From the NCBI GenBank assembly GCA_947629715.1, contig CANRET010000004.1, positions 1 to 64,000 on the forward strand: a DNA stretch of 64,000 nucleotides, read 5' to 3'. This stretch comes from an uncultured Akkermansia sp. (GTDB taxonomy: Bacteria > Verrucomicrobiota > Verrucomicrobiia > Verrucomicrobiales > Akkermansiaceae). The first letter of the stretch is position 1; each line of letters starts with the position of its first letter. The position numbers were made by a program, and so were the translations under genes. Below, in pieces: positions 17,194 to 26,673 of the stretch. The notes below the pieces were generated by a model, which did not search any database, was not told the origin of the DNA, and saw nothing but the letters and a program-made list of their open reading frames with translations.

Positions 17194-18567
17194 ATGGACG
17201 AGAGTACACAAGAAGGAGCTGTTGCCTTTGACCTTTCGGAGTTGACGGATTTTCAATTCGGACCGGATTGGGCACGCTCGCAGGGAAGTTCTTTGCTGAC
17301 AGGTTTTACGACGACGTCTGCGGAGCGTTCTTCTCGCCGCACGGGAGGCAGAGGAGACAGGGGAGATGCGCGCCGCAAGGGCGGCAGGGACGAGCGAGTT
17401 TCACGGGGAGGACAGCGGGGGCGTTCCGAGCGACGAATGCAGTCCCGTGGGCCGCGGAAGGATGAGCCGCAGCGGCAGCTTCCGCAACCGGCGGAGGGGC
17501 TGCGGGTGGAAGTGCGTCCCAGTGACCCGATTCTCACCATATTTGCCACGGAGATCCAGCGTCAGAAGCGCGCGCACTCGCTGCTGGATCTGGCGCGCGT
17601 GGTGATGGCCAAAAACGACCGCTACGATCTCGTCTTCATGAAGCAGGAGGGCGGTCCGATGCTCATTCACTCCAAACGCGAGGACGGCTCATGCTGGCTC
17701 ACGCAGGCGGAGGCTTTGGCGTACTTGCACCAGGCTCCGTGGTTCGGCGAGCTGTACACTGCTGAACAGGTGCAGGAGGAGCAGCCGAAAGGCGCTTTTA
17801 CGGGCATTGCTGTCTGCTCGCTCGGCAAAGAAGTCATCGGTCCCGTCAACTGGCACGGTTACCAGCCGGCGCTGACTCATTTGTACAAGACCAAATATTC
17901 GTCGATGCCTTTGGCTGCTTTCCGCGCCGCCATCACTGTCAACAAGGATGAAGAGGCCGTGCAAAAGTGGCTTGCCGAGGCTTCGGTGCGTACCGTGTGG
18001 CATCCCGCTCGGGAAGGGGAACAGGACAAACGGCTCGGTACCGCGAAGGAGGTGGAGGAGGACTTTTTGGAGCATCATTTCAACGATATTTACGAGACGG
18101 TGGAAAAGGTCTTTATCAACGGCTCCGTGCCCTTGAAAAATCTCTCTCCCGGCCTGGCGGCTCACATGTCCATTCTCTCCGGCAGGCACCGTCGCTTCCC
18201 GCAAATTCTGATACCGAACTTGTGCCACGGGCTGGCGCGTCATCGCATGCCGATTTACAAGTGGAACGGACATCACTACACCGGGCCGAGCCGCATCCGC
18301 TCCGTGCCGGAGGGGACTGTGCTGGCCGACCGCATGTCGAGCATACTCAACTGGAGCAAGGAAAACTCCGGCAAAAAGGTGGACGCCATGTTTGCGGAGC
18401 TTTCCGGCGTACCGGTCGGCACAGATGAAGAGAGCAAGCAAGCTGCGGCAGACGCCTACGCTCCTTACACGGCCGATATGATCTGGCTGATGGAGCAGGG
18501 CTTCATCCTTGTGACCAATGACAATTCCGTATGGTTCCCGAAGGGGAAGGTTGCTCCTGCGACGTGA
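17194..18567 (+). CDS. hypothetical protein with RG-rich disordered N-terminus
   Basis: 457 aa, not recognised. Residues about 45-105 are extremely rich in Arg, Gly and Ser (RRTGGRGDRGDARRKGGRDE and more), like RG/RGG segments that bind RNA or nucleic acid. The remainder is folded-looking, with LLDLARVVMAKNDRYDLVFM, WLTQAEALAYLHQAPWFGEL and a C-terminal TADMIWLMEQGFILVTNDNS that resembles a winged-helix-like end. It could be a nucleic-acid-associated protein; that is inference from composition only. It has its own promoter and no obvious operon partner. Downstream is convergent osmC, 12 bp away. Confidence 0.75.
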   Translation: MDESTQEGAVAFDLSELTDFQFGPDWARSQGSSLLTGFTTTSAERSSRRTGGRGDRGDARRKGGRDERVSRGGQRGRSERRMQSRGPRKDEPQRQLPQPAEGLRVEVRPSDPILTIFATEIQRQKRAHSLLDLARVVMAKNDRYDLVFMKQEGGPMLIHSKREDGSCWLTQAEALAYLHQAPWFGELYTAEQVQEEQPKGAFTGIAVCSLGKEVIGPVNWHGYQPALTHLYKTKYSSMPLAAFRAAITVNKDEEAVQKWLAEASVRTVWHPAREGEQDKRLGTAKEVEEDFLEHHFNDIYETVEKVFINGSVPLKNLSPGLAAHMSILSGRHRRFPQILIPNLCHGLARHRMPIYKWNGHHYTGPSRIRSVPEGTVLADRMSSILNWSKENSGKKVDAMFAELSGVPVGTDEESKQAAADAYAPYTADMIWLMEQGFILVTNDNSVWFPKGKVAPAT

Positions 18568-18579
18568 GACCGCAGCGCA

Positions 18580-18990
18580 TTAGTCGGCCCAGTTCCACTC
18601 GATGATTTTGGGAATGTCCGGGTGGATTGAATTCCCGACGGGGCAGGATGCCACGGCTGCCTCAACCATGGTGCGTTGCTGGGGCGAGAGGGGGCAGGGC
18701 ACCGTGATGGAAAAACGGAGGCTGCCGACGCCCTGCTTGCCTTCGGCGCACGCGGCGCAAATGCTGATCCCCTGCGTCGGGAATCCTTTTCTGCGACCGG
18801 TGAAGGAAATCATGCTCAACATGCAGGACGCCACGGTGGCTGCCAGCAGCTCGCCGGGGGAAGGGTACTCTCCCATGCCGCCCAGATCGGTCGAAACGTC
18901 CGTGTTCATCTCCGGATGCGTCGGTTTGTCAAACTCCGTGCGGCAGCGCATGTTGTTGTCCACTACGGTTCGTGAAGTGTAATTGCTCAT
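18580..18990 (-). CDS. OsmC/Ohr family peroxiredoxin-like protein
   Basis: 136 aa from the ATG at 18990. The family reduces organic hydroperoxides with two cysteines. Both are present: Cys56 in LAATVASCMLSM and Cys116 in VASCPVGNSIHP. The sequence is closest in layout to the OsmC/YhfA type rather than Ohr, judging from GGMGEYPSPGELLAA. The start is supported by a promoter ending 6 nt upstream; a longer in-frame ATG at 19038 would place the promoter inside the gene. Confidence 0.88.
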   Translation of the reverse strand: MSNYTSRTVVDNNMRCRTEFDKPTHPEMNTDVSTDLGGMGEYPSPGELLAATVASCMLSMISFTGRRKGFPTQGISICAACAEGKQGVGSLRFSITVPCPLSPQQRTMVEAAVASCPVGNSIHPDIPKIIEWNWAD

Positions 18991-18996
18991 GTCGGC

Positions 18997-19025
18997 ATTG
19001 TAAAACGCGATTGCGGTAAAGTCAA
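18997..19025 (-). promoter_or_regulatory. promoter of osmC-like gene, predicted leaderless
   Basis: Minus strand TTGACT (19020-19025), 17-nt spacer, TACAAT (18997-19002), then 6 nt (GCCGAC) to the ATG. Confidence 0.7.
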
Positions 19026-19133
19026 CCTGAGTTTCCACCTGTCAGGACAAATGCCTTTTGCAAGGGTTTGCTCTGTGAGTCACACTAACTTTGCTTGAAG
19101 TGCGGGGCAAAGTATGTCAGGCTTGGAGGCGCC

Positions 19134-19349
19134 ATGTCTCACCTGTTTACGATCACCTTTCGTTGCGGTGCGAAACTGTTTGAACGACTGGAGAAATTTG
19201 TCCTGGAGCGCAACATCGACCGCACTTCTGCCATCAAGCTGGCTCTGCACTATTATCTGAATCGGGCGAGCTGTTCTGAGGAAATCCCCGAGCAACCCTG
19301 CATTCTCGATGAATCTGCTGAGGATATCGGACGCCGAGCGTTTGAGTGA
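19134..19349 (+). CDS. small ribbon-helix-helix-like protein
   Basis: 71 aa. The start is set by GGAGG 6 nt upstream of the ATG at 19134; an earlier in-frame ATG at 19095 has no such site. The sequence has a short beta strand (HLFTITFRC), a helix (LFERLEKFVLERN), a turn and a second helix (RTSAIKLALHYYLNRA), the layout of MetJ/Arc-type DNA-binding proteins. If so it would bind DNA as a dimer. No toxin partner is adjacent, so an antitoxin role is not supported. Possible promoter TTGCTT-16-TATGTC just upstream. Confidence 0.6.
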   Translation: MSHLFTITFRCGAKLFERLEKFVLERNIDRTSAIKLALHYYLNRASCSEEIPEQPCILDESAEDIGRRAFE

Positions 19350-19399
19350 CGGCTTTCAATCGGATCGCCGGATGCGGCGCCGGGTGCGCAGGCTGACCC

Positions 19400-20005
19400 T
19401 CATTCCGCCTTGCCGTCTTCTCGAGAAGACAGCATCGCTTCGACGTATTTGGCAAGCATGTCCCATTCTACGTTGACGAGCGTTCCCGGGGCGTAAGCAG
19501 GCATGATGGTGCATCGCCATGTGTGCGGAGTGATCCAGAATTCCAGCTCGGATTTCTCACGGTCGATGGCAGCAATGGTAAGAGACACGCCATCGATGGA
19601 GACGCTCCCCTTGTCGATCACGTAGCGCAGGTCGGGGACGCGCACGCGGAGCATGTGATCCTGCCCAACGGGGGTGATGCTGACGAGTTCACCGGTGGTG
19701 TCAATATGCCCGGAAACGAAGTGGCCGCCGAGCCGTGAGGAGGGGAGCATGGCCCTCTCCAGATTGCAGAGCGAGCCGACGCGAAGTTGTCCGAGCGAGG
19801 TGACGCGCAGCGTCTGACTGAGCAGATCAAAGCTCGCCACGCCCTGCTGCACGGCATCCACGGTGAGGCAACATCCGTTCACCGCAACGGAATCCCCCAG
19901 GGCGATTTCATCGGCGAAAGGCAGTTCGATGTCGTAGCGCGCGCCGCCCTGGAGGGGAGTGCAGCCGATCACTCGTCCCGTGCCTTCTACTAATCCCGTA
20001 AACAT
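19400..20005 (-). CDS. ribE: riboflavin synthase, alpha subunit
   Basis: Dismutates two 6,7-dimethyl-8-ribityllumazine molecules to riboflavin. 201 aa from the ATG at 20005. The diagnostic N-terminus FTGLVEGTGRV is present, and the protein is two tandem lumazine-binding domains (about 1-97 and 98-195) with VNGCCLTV in the first and SIDGVSLTIA in the second, plus GGHFVSGHID between. Starts 2 bp after the stop of the antiporter gene, so co-transcribed with it. No FMN riboswitch was seen nearby. Confidence 0.95.
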   Translation of the reverse strand: MFTGLVEGTGRVIGCTPLQGGARYDIELPFADEIALGDSVAVNGCCLTVDAVQQGVASFDLLSQTLRVTSLGQLRVGSLCNLERAMLPSSRLGGHFVSGHIDTTGELVSITPVGQDHMLRVRVPDLRYVIDKGSVSIDGVSLTIAAIDREKSELEFWITPHTWRCTIMPAYAPGTLVNVEWDMLAKYVEAMLSSREDGKAE

Positions 20006-20007
20006 GG

Positions 20008-21945
20008 TCAGAATAAAGTGAACATGAGGAACATAATCACCGTGGGCAGGAGAGCCCACACGAAGAGGAGTCCGGCACTGATGCCCGACTTGAAGTATTT
20101 GCTCAGAATCGCTTGTCCTGCGGGGTTGGGGGCATTGGCGATGACGGTGAGTCCGCCGCCTGTCACCGCGCCGGCCACCACGGCGTATTTGATGGCCTCC
20201 GGCAGATTCGGCACCGTGCTGGAAAGGAAGGTGACCGAGGCGTTGTCGTTGAAAGCGGTGAGCACGCTCGCCACGCCCATGGTTGCTTCAGCTCCGAACT
20301 CTGCAAGAGCCTGCAGCACCGGCTGCATCCACCAGCCCTGCACCCCGCCCAGAATAAGCAGGCCTGCCAGGAAGAAGGCTACCAGCAAGGGCACCTTGAT
20401 GGAAAAAGTGTTCTGATATTGCGGCGTTGCCATGGTGAATCCCAGGAAGAACATGAAGCCTCCCAGGAAGATTGCCGGATGGTGCGCGAAGGTGACGGTC
20501 CACGCCAGGAAAAGGAGGGAGATCGCGTACACCCATAACGGGATGACGTCCTGCCGGTCCTCCCACGAAGTAGGTACCGAACCGTCCACGGTGGCATTCT
20601 GCCGCTGCACTTCGGCGAGACGCTTGAATTCTTTGGTAAAGAGCAGGAAGTAGATGAGATTGGCCAATACGATGCCTGTCATCGCCTTCCACCCGAAGTG
20701 CGTGAACATGTGCGCCATGTTCCAATCCCACTTGCCCGCAACCATCACGATGGGAGGCGCAGCAAAGTGCGTGAGCGTGCCGCCCACGGATACGTTCACG
20801 AAAAGCAGGGCTATCGTAGCATAGCACAGCATGACGCTGGGACGCAATTGGTAGAACTTCTTTCCCAGCAGAATGGCGGAGAGCGTCATGGCCGCCGGCT
20901 CAGTGATGAAGGAACCCAACAGCGGGGCAATGCACAGCACCGATATCCACCATGCTGCCGGCGACCCATTGCCCAGCGAGGCTCCGAGTTTGAGCGTATT
21001 TTCCGCCAGACGGTAAATGGGGCGCGACGAGGCGATGACCATGATCACTGCCACGAAGAGCGGCTCGGTAAAGCTGGTGTCCCGGTCGATGTAGCGCAAA
21101 AAATCCTCCAGCGAGTAGTAATGCTGGCATACGAAGGCGAAAGGCACGATCCACAGCCCGAACACCACTTCGACTTCGCCGAAAAAGTGGCACAGGGTGG
21201 ACGCAAAAGAAACCGGCACGCGTTGCTCCGGATGTAAAATGCGGAAGTTCTCCTCGCGCAGCTTTTGTTTGTAGCGTTTTTCCAGTTTGTGCGCCCATCT
21301 TTGAAACACGGGCACCATGAAGGTGTGGATGATGGCGAGCAGGAACACGAGCGTGGCCGCCAGATTGAACTGATCGACCTGCACGCGGTGCGTGAGCTTC
21401 TGCCACAAGCCCATTCCCTCTTCTTCTGCGGCATATACGGAAAGAGGCACCGGGAAGCGGCTGTATTGGTTGCCGCCTCCCGTGTAGTGATGCGTCCACG
21501 CCGGCGCCGAGCTCCCGCTGTTCGAGCTTTCTACGATTTTGCCGCAATCCGGACACATTCTGCCTTCGATCGGCGGCACAAAGCGAACTTTCATGCGCGC
21601 GTGGTCCGGCACACTGTGTCCGTCGTACGCATGGTGCGGGTACGCAAGGTATTTGCGAAGGGATTCCGCGCTCATGGCGGAGGCGGCGTCACGCAACGCC
21701 GGACGCACCTTCTCCGGCGTCGAAAACTCAGCCAGGATCTGCTCTTTAAGCTGTTCCTCCGTTGCGGGAGGGGCAACTGCATCAGTCCCCTTTTCGGCCG
21801 CTGCGGAAGCAGACGTCGGCTGATCCTTCTCAGACTGCGCCGCTTGCTCAATTTGTGCAGCGGGAGCGTCTGCTTCTTTCCCTCGCGCCGGCCAAGCCAA
21901 ATCCATCAACATCACCAGCGCAAATAATGAGAGCATCTTTTTCAT
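20008..21945 (-). CDS. putative Na+/H+ antiporter family membrane protein with N-terminal periplasmic extension
   Basis: 645 aa from the ATG at 21945, where a signal peptide (KKMLSLFALVMLMDLAWPARG) begins. Residues about 20-165 are an Ala/Gln/Glu-rich and then soluble extension carrying CPDCGK, a possible metal knuckle. After that come about 12 membrane helices with ITEPAAMTLSAILLG, FVNVSVGGTLTHFAAPPIVM and FNDNASVTFLSS, matching the putative Na+/H+ antiporter family (PF07399-like) and the wider ion-transporter fold. Ion and direction are inferred. A longer ORF to 22200 exists but would put the signal peptide internally. Confidence 0.75.
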   Translation of the reverse strand: MKKMLSLFALVMLMDLAWPARGKEADAPAAQIEQAAQSEKDQPTSASAAAEKGTDAVAPPATEEQLKEQILAEFSTPEKVRPALRDAASAMSAESLRKYLAYPHHAYDGHSVPDHARMKVRFVPPIEGRMCPDCGKIVESSNSGSSAPAWTHHYTGGGNQYSRFPVPLSVYAAEEEGMGLWQKLTHRVQVDQFNLAATLVFLLAIIHTFMVPVFQRWAHKLEKRYKQKLREENFRILHPEQRVPVSFASTLCHFFGEVEVVFGLWIVPFAFVCQHYYSLEDFLRYIDRDTSFTEPLFVAVIMVIASSRPIYRLAENTLKLGASLGNGSPAAWWISVLCIAPLLGSFITEPAAMTLSAILLGKKFYQLRPSVMLCYATIALLFVNVSVGGTLTHFAAPPIVMVAGKWDWNMAHMFTHFGWKAMTGIVLANLIYFLLFTKEFKRLAEVQRQNATVDGSVPTSWEDRQDVIPLWVYAISLLFLAWTVTFAHHPAIFLGGFMFFLGFTMATPQYQNTFSIKVPLLVAFFLAGLLILGGVQGWWMQPVLQALAEFGAEATMGVASVLTAFNDNASVTFLSSTVPNLPEAIKYAVVAGAVTGGGLTVIANAPNPAGQAILSKYFKSGISAGLLFVWALLPTVIMFLMFTLF

Positions 21946-22152
21946 GGCGGCTTCAGGATGGAGCATGAATGCTATCGGAACATTACCATATATGTTCCGG
22001 GATGAAAAGCCCAAATTTTGTCCCTGGCGGAGCAAATCATTTACGATGGGCGATATGGGAAATTCGGCAGCCTTGCCGGAAGGCGAATGAGCGCGTGAAA
22101 AAAGCGCAAAGTTATGTGATTTCTGCTTGCATATCCGGAGGAAGGTGCGAAA

Positions 22153-23823
22153 ATGAGGCAAATGAGCGATGACGAGGAGAAAGCGGGACTTCATGGGCAA
22201 AAGGTCCCCAATGTCTTTCGTTGGGAGATGGTGCGCAAGGCGTTACGCGCGGCAGAGGAGGGCGTGTATTGCTGGGATATTCAGGAAGGGCAAATTTACT
22301 ACACGGAGCAGTGTCTGCGCATGATGGGCTGCCCGGCGGATGTCCTGGCTCCCAACATCTTCACGGATACGGAAGCTGTGATCCATGAGGAAGACTGCGG
22401 CTTCTTTCGGACAGCCGTTCAAAAGTATATGGGCAACCCGGGCACAGCTCCGCTGAGGGTGGAAGCGCGGTTGATGCGGTTGGGGACGCGCGGATGGAAG
22501 TGGATACGCGTCAATGGCTTATTGGAACGCGACAAGGACAAGAATCCGCTTCGCCTGGTGGGCGTGTGGGTGGACATCACGCGCCGCAAGATGGCGGATA
22601 TGCACGCCATGGAGGATCGCGATCTCTTTCGCACGCTCATCAATTACCTGCCTGACAACATCTATTTCAAGAACAAAGAATCCCGCTTCATTTTGGCGAA
22701 TGAGGCAACAGCACGCAAAATGGGAGTGGCCACTCCTTCCGACTTGATCGGTTGTCGCGACACCAACTTTTTTTCCGATGAGACCACGGAGATCGCCCGG
22801 CGTGAGGAGCTTGAAATCATGCGCACAGGCGTACCCATTACCAACCGCGTGCATCGCGAAAAATGGAAAGGAGGCAAAGATTCCTGGTGCAAGCTTTCCA
22901 AATTCCCCTGGTACGCCGCAGATGGCAGCATCAAGGGGATTGTCGGCATTTCATCGGATGTCACGGAGCTTGTGAGAACGCAGCACCGTTTCCGCAGTCT
23001 AGCGGAGCAGCTCGATGAGCGCAACAAAGCTCTCGAAAAAGAAATCAGCCTTGCACGCGGCATTCAGCAGGCTCTTCAGCCGGAACGCATCCCGCCGCGC
23101 GAGTGGGCGCAGGGAGATGTGAAGCGGCGAGCCAGGTTTTACCACGTGTACCGTCCCAGCGTGGGGGTGGCAGGGGATTGTTTCCATGTGTTCCCCGTGG
23201 GAGAATCCGCCGTCGGTATGCTCATCTGCGATGTGATGGGGCACGGCGTGCGCGCTGCTCTCATCACTACCATGCTGCGCGGGCTCATGGAACAGGTTGC
23301 CGGGCTGGCGGATACGCCGGCCCTCTTGCTCTCCTCGCTCAATCGTCAACTCTGCGCCATTTTCACCAAGGCGAACATCACCATGTTTGCCTCGGCTTGC
23401 TATTTGTACCTGGATTTGCAAAAACGGCGTCTTACTCTCTCCGGAGCGGGTCATCCGGCGCCCATCGTGGTAACGCGTGAGGGAGAGCCCGTGCTGCCGC
23501 CGCTTCCGCGCTCTCCGGCGCTCGGGCTTGTCGAAACCGCCATGTATCGCGAGTGCGAGCTGCATTTGGAGGACGGCATGAAAGTGATTCTCTACACCGA
23601 TGGGCTGACGGAGGCGCGCAATGCCGCCGGAGACGAGTACGGCGTGCATCGCGTGATGGAACGCATGGCCGCTCGCAAGCCCGCCCATGTGGCGGATGTG
23701 ATTATTGACACCCTCGTCGGCATGAGGGACTTCACGAAGTCGGAGGAGCAGGACGACGATATTTGCCTGCTCGGCGTGGAGTTTTCCGAGACGCGAGGGC
23801 AGGCTGATCCGCCAGAAGTTTGA
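22153..23823 (+). CDS. PAS-PAS-PP2C (SpoIIE/RsbU type) serine phosphatase
   Basis: 556 aa. A strong GGAGGAAGG lies 8 nt before the ATG. Two PAS domains (about 24-135 with FRWEMVRKALRAAEEGVYCW and LRLVGVWVDITRRK; about 155-275 with LINYLPDNIYFKNKESRFIL and GIVGISSDVTE), a short coiled linker (LDERNKALEKEISLARGIQQ) and a SpoIIE-type phosphatase domain (about 325-545) with the metal-binding AGDCFHVF, CDVMGHGVRAAL, LSGAGHPAPIV, LYTDGLTEARN and QDDDICLLGVEF. Likely a sensor phosphatase that dephosphorylates an anti-sigma-factor antagonist; no partner is seen here. The last 92 bp overlap mutY tail to tail. Confidence 0.9.
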   Translation: MRQMSDDEEKAGLHGQKVPNVFRWEMVRKALRAAEEGVYCWDIQEGQIYYTEQCLRMMGCPADVLAPNIFTDTEAVIHEEDCGFFRTAVQKYMGNPGTAPLRVEARLMRLGTRGWKWIRVNGLLERDKDKNPLRLVGVWVDITRRKMADMHAMEDRDLFRTLINYLPDNIYFKNKESRFILANEATARKMGVATPSDLIGCRDTNFFSDETTEIARREELEIMRTGVPITNRVHREKWKGGKDSWCKLSKFPWYAADGSIKGIVGISSDVTELVRTQHRFRSLAEQLDERNKALEKEISLARGIQQALQPERIPPREWAQGDVKRRARFYHVYRPSVGVAGDCFHVFPVGESAVGMLICDVMGHGVRAALITTMLRGLMEQVAGLADTPALLLSSLNRQLCAIFTKANITMFASACYLYLDLQKRRLTLSGAGHPAPIVVTREGEPVLPPLPRSPALGLVETAMYRECELHLEDGMKVILYTDGLTEARNAAGDEYGVHRVMERMAARKPAHVADVIIDTLVGMRDFTKSEEQDDDICLLGVEFSETRGQADPPEV

Positions 23824-24799
23824 GTACGAGTTTACGATCCGGGGAGGCCATGGGCACGGAGCTCAGCCGGTCGGCGGGGACGAAACGTTCGGTTGGTTCA
23901 AGGGGTAGTTCATTCACGGCGCGGTGCAGATGGCGCGTGACTTTGTAGCGAGTTATGGCGTAAGTTTGATCGCAGATGCGGGGCAGTTTTTGCGCGACGT
24001 CCCGCGGACGTTGGGGCAGTCTGTACATGCCGGCATGGCGTGCATCGGCGGGCTGTTGTTGCATGAGCAGACCGCGCGTCGTGAAGAGCCAGATATCCCA
24101 ATGCTCAATTTGGGTGATTTGTTGTTTTGCCGCCTTGACCGGGAGATTTTCCGGATGTTCTGCACGGCACAGTGTGCGCACGGGGCAGAGTTCGCACCGC
24201 GGCTTTCCGGGGGTGCAAATAGTTTGACCGAGTTCCATGAGAGCGGAGTTGTACGCTCGCGGGTTGGTGCGGTGCAGCAGCTGTGTCGCTCGCGCCTCCG
24301 CCGCGCGCTGACCTGCCGCAGTGTCGATGGGCGTGCGGTCATCATAGAGGCGGGCAAGGACGCGTGCCACGTTGGCATCGACCAATGCAGCGGGTTTGTT
24401 GTAGGCAAAGCTGAGCACCGCTGCTGAGGTGTATTTTCCGATACCCGGCAGGGCCAGGAGTTCCTCTGCCTCGCGCGGGAAGACGCCGTCGTGCTTTTCG
24501 CAGATGGCTCGGGCGGTTGCTTGCAGCGCGCGTACACGCCGGTAGTACCCCAGCCCTTCCCAGGAGAGGAGGGCTTCTTGTTCGTCTGCCCGGGCCAGGT
24601 GCGCCGGGGTGGGGTAACGTTGCATCCACGTCTCATAGCGAGCCAGCACGGTGGGGATGGTCGTTTGCTGCAGCATGACCTCGCTCACCAAAATGGCCCA
24701 GGGATCGGTCGTGCGCCGCCAGGGGTAATCGCGCCCGCACTGCATAAACCAGTCCACGAGCGCTTGCGCAAACTCCCCCGTGGCATCAGCTTTCCTCAT
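23732..24799 (-). CDS. mutY: adenine DNA glycosylase MutY
   Basis: Removes adenine mispaired with 8-oxoguanine. 355 aa from the ATG at 24799. Visible: catalytic Glu in SEVMLQQTTIPTVL, helix-hairpin-helix LPGIGKYTSAAVLSFAYN, catalytic Asp in ALVDANVARVLARLY, and the [4Fe-4S] loop CTPGKPRCELCPVRTLC (C-x6-C-x2-C-x5-C). The C-terminal NUDIX-like 8-oxoG recognition region follows. Starts inside the last codons of sulP (14-bp overlap), so probably translated from the same message. The 3' end overlaps the serine phosphatase gene. Confidence 0.94.
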   Translation of the reverse strand: MRKADATGEFAQALVDWFMQCGRDYPWRRTTDPWAILVSEVMLQQTTIPTVLARYETWMQRYPTPAHLARADEQEALLSWEGLGYYRRVRALQATARAICEKHDGVFPREAEELLALPGIGKYTSAAVLSFAYNKPAALVDANVARVLARLYDDRTPIDTAAGQRAAEARATQLLHRTNPRAYNSALMELGQTICTPGKPRCELCPVRTLCRAEHPENLPVKAAKQQITQIEHWDIWLFTTRGLLMQQQPADARHAGMYRLPQRPRDVAQKLPRICDQTYAITRYKVTRHLHRAVNELPLEPTERFVPADRLSSVPMASPDRKLVLKLLADQPALASRKTPRRAGKYRRPAPPTS

Positions 24800-26636
24800 G
24801 AGTCGTGTCGGTCGTGTAGATGGATATGTCAGCATCCTTGCAGCCCAGCAGTTGTCGGGCCCGCATCAAAGCGCGGCGCGTGGACATGTTCGGGTTCTTC
24901 GGCTCAAGCAGGAAGAAGTTGCTTTCCCCCTTTCGTGCGCCTTGTTGCAGCAGTTCAAGCAGACCGCTTTTGCGGAGGATGCGGTACACTTCCCTGCTGG
25001 CCCCGGAGAGGATGAGGTGGCGGCCCTTTTCCCGCGTAAAGCGCAACAGCTCTTCCAGCGCGCACACGGAGGTGGCGTCCAGGTTGTGAGCGTTGCGCAT
25101 GCGCAGAATGATGACGGCAAGGGACGGATCCTCTGCAATGCGCGCCACTTGTTTGCGGAACAGGTCCGCCGCGCCGAAGAAGAGATTGCCTTCCACATGC
25201 ACGATGGAGATCTGCGGGAGCCTCTGCGCGGTATCGCTCACCTGCAGCAGGGCGCCTCGGTCATCCAAAGTGTATTCCACAAGTTCCGGTTTTGCGGCCT
25301 TGCGAAGGAAGAGGGAGACGGAGATGACAACGCCGATGAAGATGGCTAGATGCAGCGGCAGCATGAGGGCGGCAATGAAGGTGACGACCAGCGCTACCGC
25401 ATCCCCCGGGGTGGAACGGAAGCAGATGCGCAGCAGTTTTCGATCGAACAGAGAAATCGCATTCGCCAGAACAAGGGCGGCCAGAACGCTGTGCGGAATG
25501 CAGGATATGAGCGGCGCATTCGCCAGGATAAAGGTGATGCCAAGACAGATCAACCCGCAGTAAATTCCTGAAAAGCGTGTGGCTGCCCCGGATTTGTAAT
25601 TGAGCATCGAGCGCGTGAGCGAGGCCGAGCAGGGAAGGGACGTGGTGAAAGCGGAGCCGATGTTGGCCATGCCTACGGCAAAGGTGTCCTGATTCAAATT
25701 GAGCGGTTCGCCGGTTTTGGCGGAGATGGTTTTGCTCATCACGGTCTGCTCCAGCGTGGAGAGAAAGGCCACACCGATGGCAATGGGCAGTAGTTCGGCA
25801 AGATTTTGCGCCGCTGCGCTCATGGACGGGGGGGTGCACACGAGATCGCTCATGGTGAAGTCGCGCAGCATGCGTACGTGTTCGAAGGCCCCTCCGAACA
25901 TCGGCGAACTCAGCGCCATGTTCACCAAACTCATCAGCACGAGAATGGCGGCAAAGGTCGGCAGACACTTCATGTAGCGTTTCAGAGGAATAAAGAGCAG
26001 AAGGGACGCTGCGCCCAGGGCCATGGGTTGCCACTGCGCCTTGTCCAGATTCTCCCAAATGGCGCAGATCATAGAGAAAAACGAGCTTCCGGCGTCCACA
26101 TCGTGAATGCCCATCACGTAGCGCAGTTGGGAGGCGATGATGAGCGTTGCCGCACCCGTAATGTACCCTACCAGCACGCTTCGGCTCACAAATTGCAGCA
26201 TCTCCGTGGCCTTCACAAAGGCGCCCAGCACGCACAAAGCCCCTGCCATGAAGACAATGAGAGGAACAAAAATTTGCGGATTGCTCCGGATGGTCGGCGA
26301 GGCTGCCATCATGAAGCTTGCCAACATGAAAGCTGTGGCGTTGCTGGGGCCGCTTACCGTGAGGGAACAACGGGTGAACAGCGGCGCCAGGAAGGTGCCC
26401 ACCGTTGCCGCCATGATGCCGTAGATGCTGTCAAGCCCTGCCATGGCGGCAAAAGCCATTCCCTGCGGCAGACCCACGAGAGCCACATCCGTGGCAGCTT
26501 TCAGATCGTGTCCGGCCTTGTTCCAAGTGTAGTCAACAAACCCGTGACGCAGGACAAGGGGATCGATTCTGCCTTGCTGCAGAAATCGGCGCAAGCCTCG
26601 CCATCCCAAACGCGCACTGTGTAGCAAGGTTCCCAT
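24786..26636 (-). CDS. SulP family anion transporter with STAS domain
   Basis: 616 aa. An inner-membrane anion (sulfate, bicarbonate or dicarboxylate) permease. The N-terminal part carries DVALVGLPQGMAFAAMAGLD and ATVGTFLAPLFTRCSLTVSG, the SulP entry motifs, then about 12-14 membrane segments. Residues about 480-590 form a STAS domain (VEGNLFFGAADLFRKQV, VIILRMRNAHNLDATSVCAL). Substrate cannot be told. Its promoter sits only 9 nt before the ATG, giving an almost leaderless mRNA. mutY follows and overlaps. Confidence 0.92.
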   Translation of the reverse strand: MGTLLHSARLGWRGLRRFLQQGRIDPLVLRHGFVDYTWNKAGHDLKAATDVALVGLPQGMAFAAMAGLDSIYGIMAATVGTFLAPLFTRCSLTVSGPSNATAFMLASFMMAASPTIRSNPQIFVPLIVFMAGALCVLGAFVKATEMLQFVSRSVLVGYITGAATLIIASQLRYVMGIHDVDAGSSFFSMICAIWENLDKAQWQPMALGAASLLLFIPLKRYMKCLPTFAAILVLMSLVNMALSSPMFGGAFEHVRMLRDFTMSDLVCTPPSMSAAAQNLAELLPIAIGVAFLSTLEQTVMSKTISAKTGEPLNLNQDTFAVGMANIGSAFTTSLPCSASLTRSMLNYKSGAATRFSGIYCGLICLGITFILANAPLISCIPHSVLAALVLANAISLFDRKLLRICFRSTPGDAVALVVTFIAALMLPLHLAIFIGVVISVSLFLRKAAKPELVEYTLDDRGALLQVSDTAQRLPQISIVHVEGNLFFGAADLFRKQVARIAEDPSLAVIILRMRNAHNLDATSVCALEELLRFTREKGRHLILSGASREVYRILRKSGLLELLQQGARKGESNFFLLEPKNPNMSTRRALMRARQLLGCKDADISIYTTDTTHEES

Positions 26637-26645
26637 GCTGACGAA

Positions 26646-26673
26646 ATTCTACCACATGGACTGCCCTTGTCAA
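26646..26673 (-). promoter_or_regulatory. promoter of sulP-mutY
   Basis: Minus strand TTGACA (26668-26673), 16-nt spacer, TAGAAT (26646-26651). The ATG is 9 nt downstream, so a leader of about 2-3 nt is expected. Confidence 0.7.

Noticed and set aside
19134-19349. Antitoxin of a toxin-antitoxin pair
   Set aside because: The fold looks ribbon-helix-helix, but no small ORF for a toxin lies next to it; the neighbours are osmC-like and ribE.
19400-22152. FMN riboswitch for riboflavin synthase
   Set aside because: ribE is the second gene after the antiporter, and I could not find the conserved riboswitch core in the upstream region.
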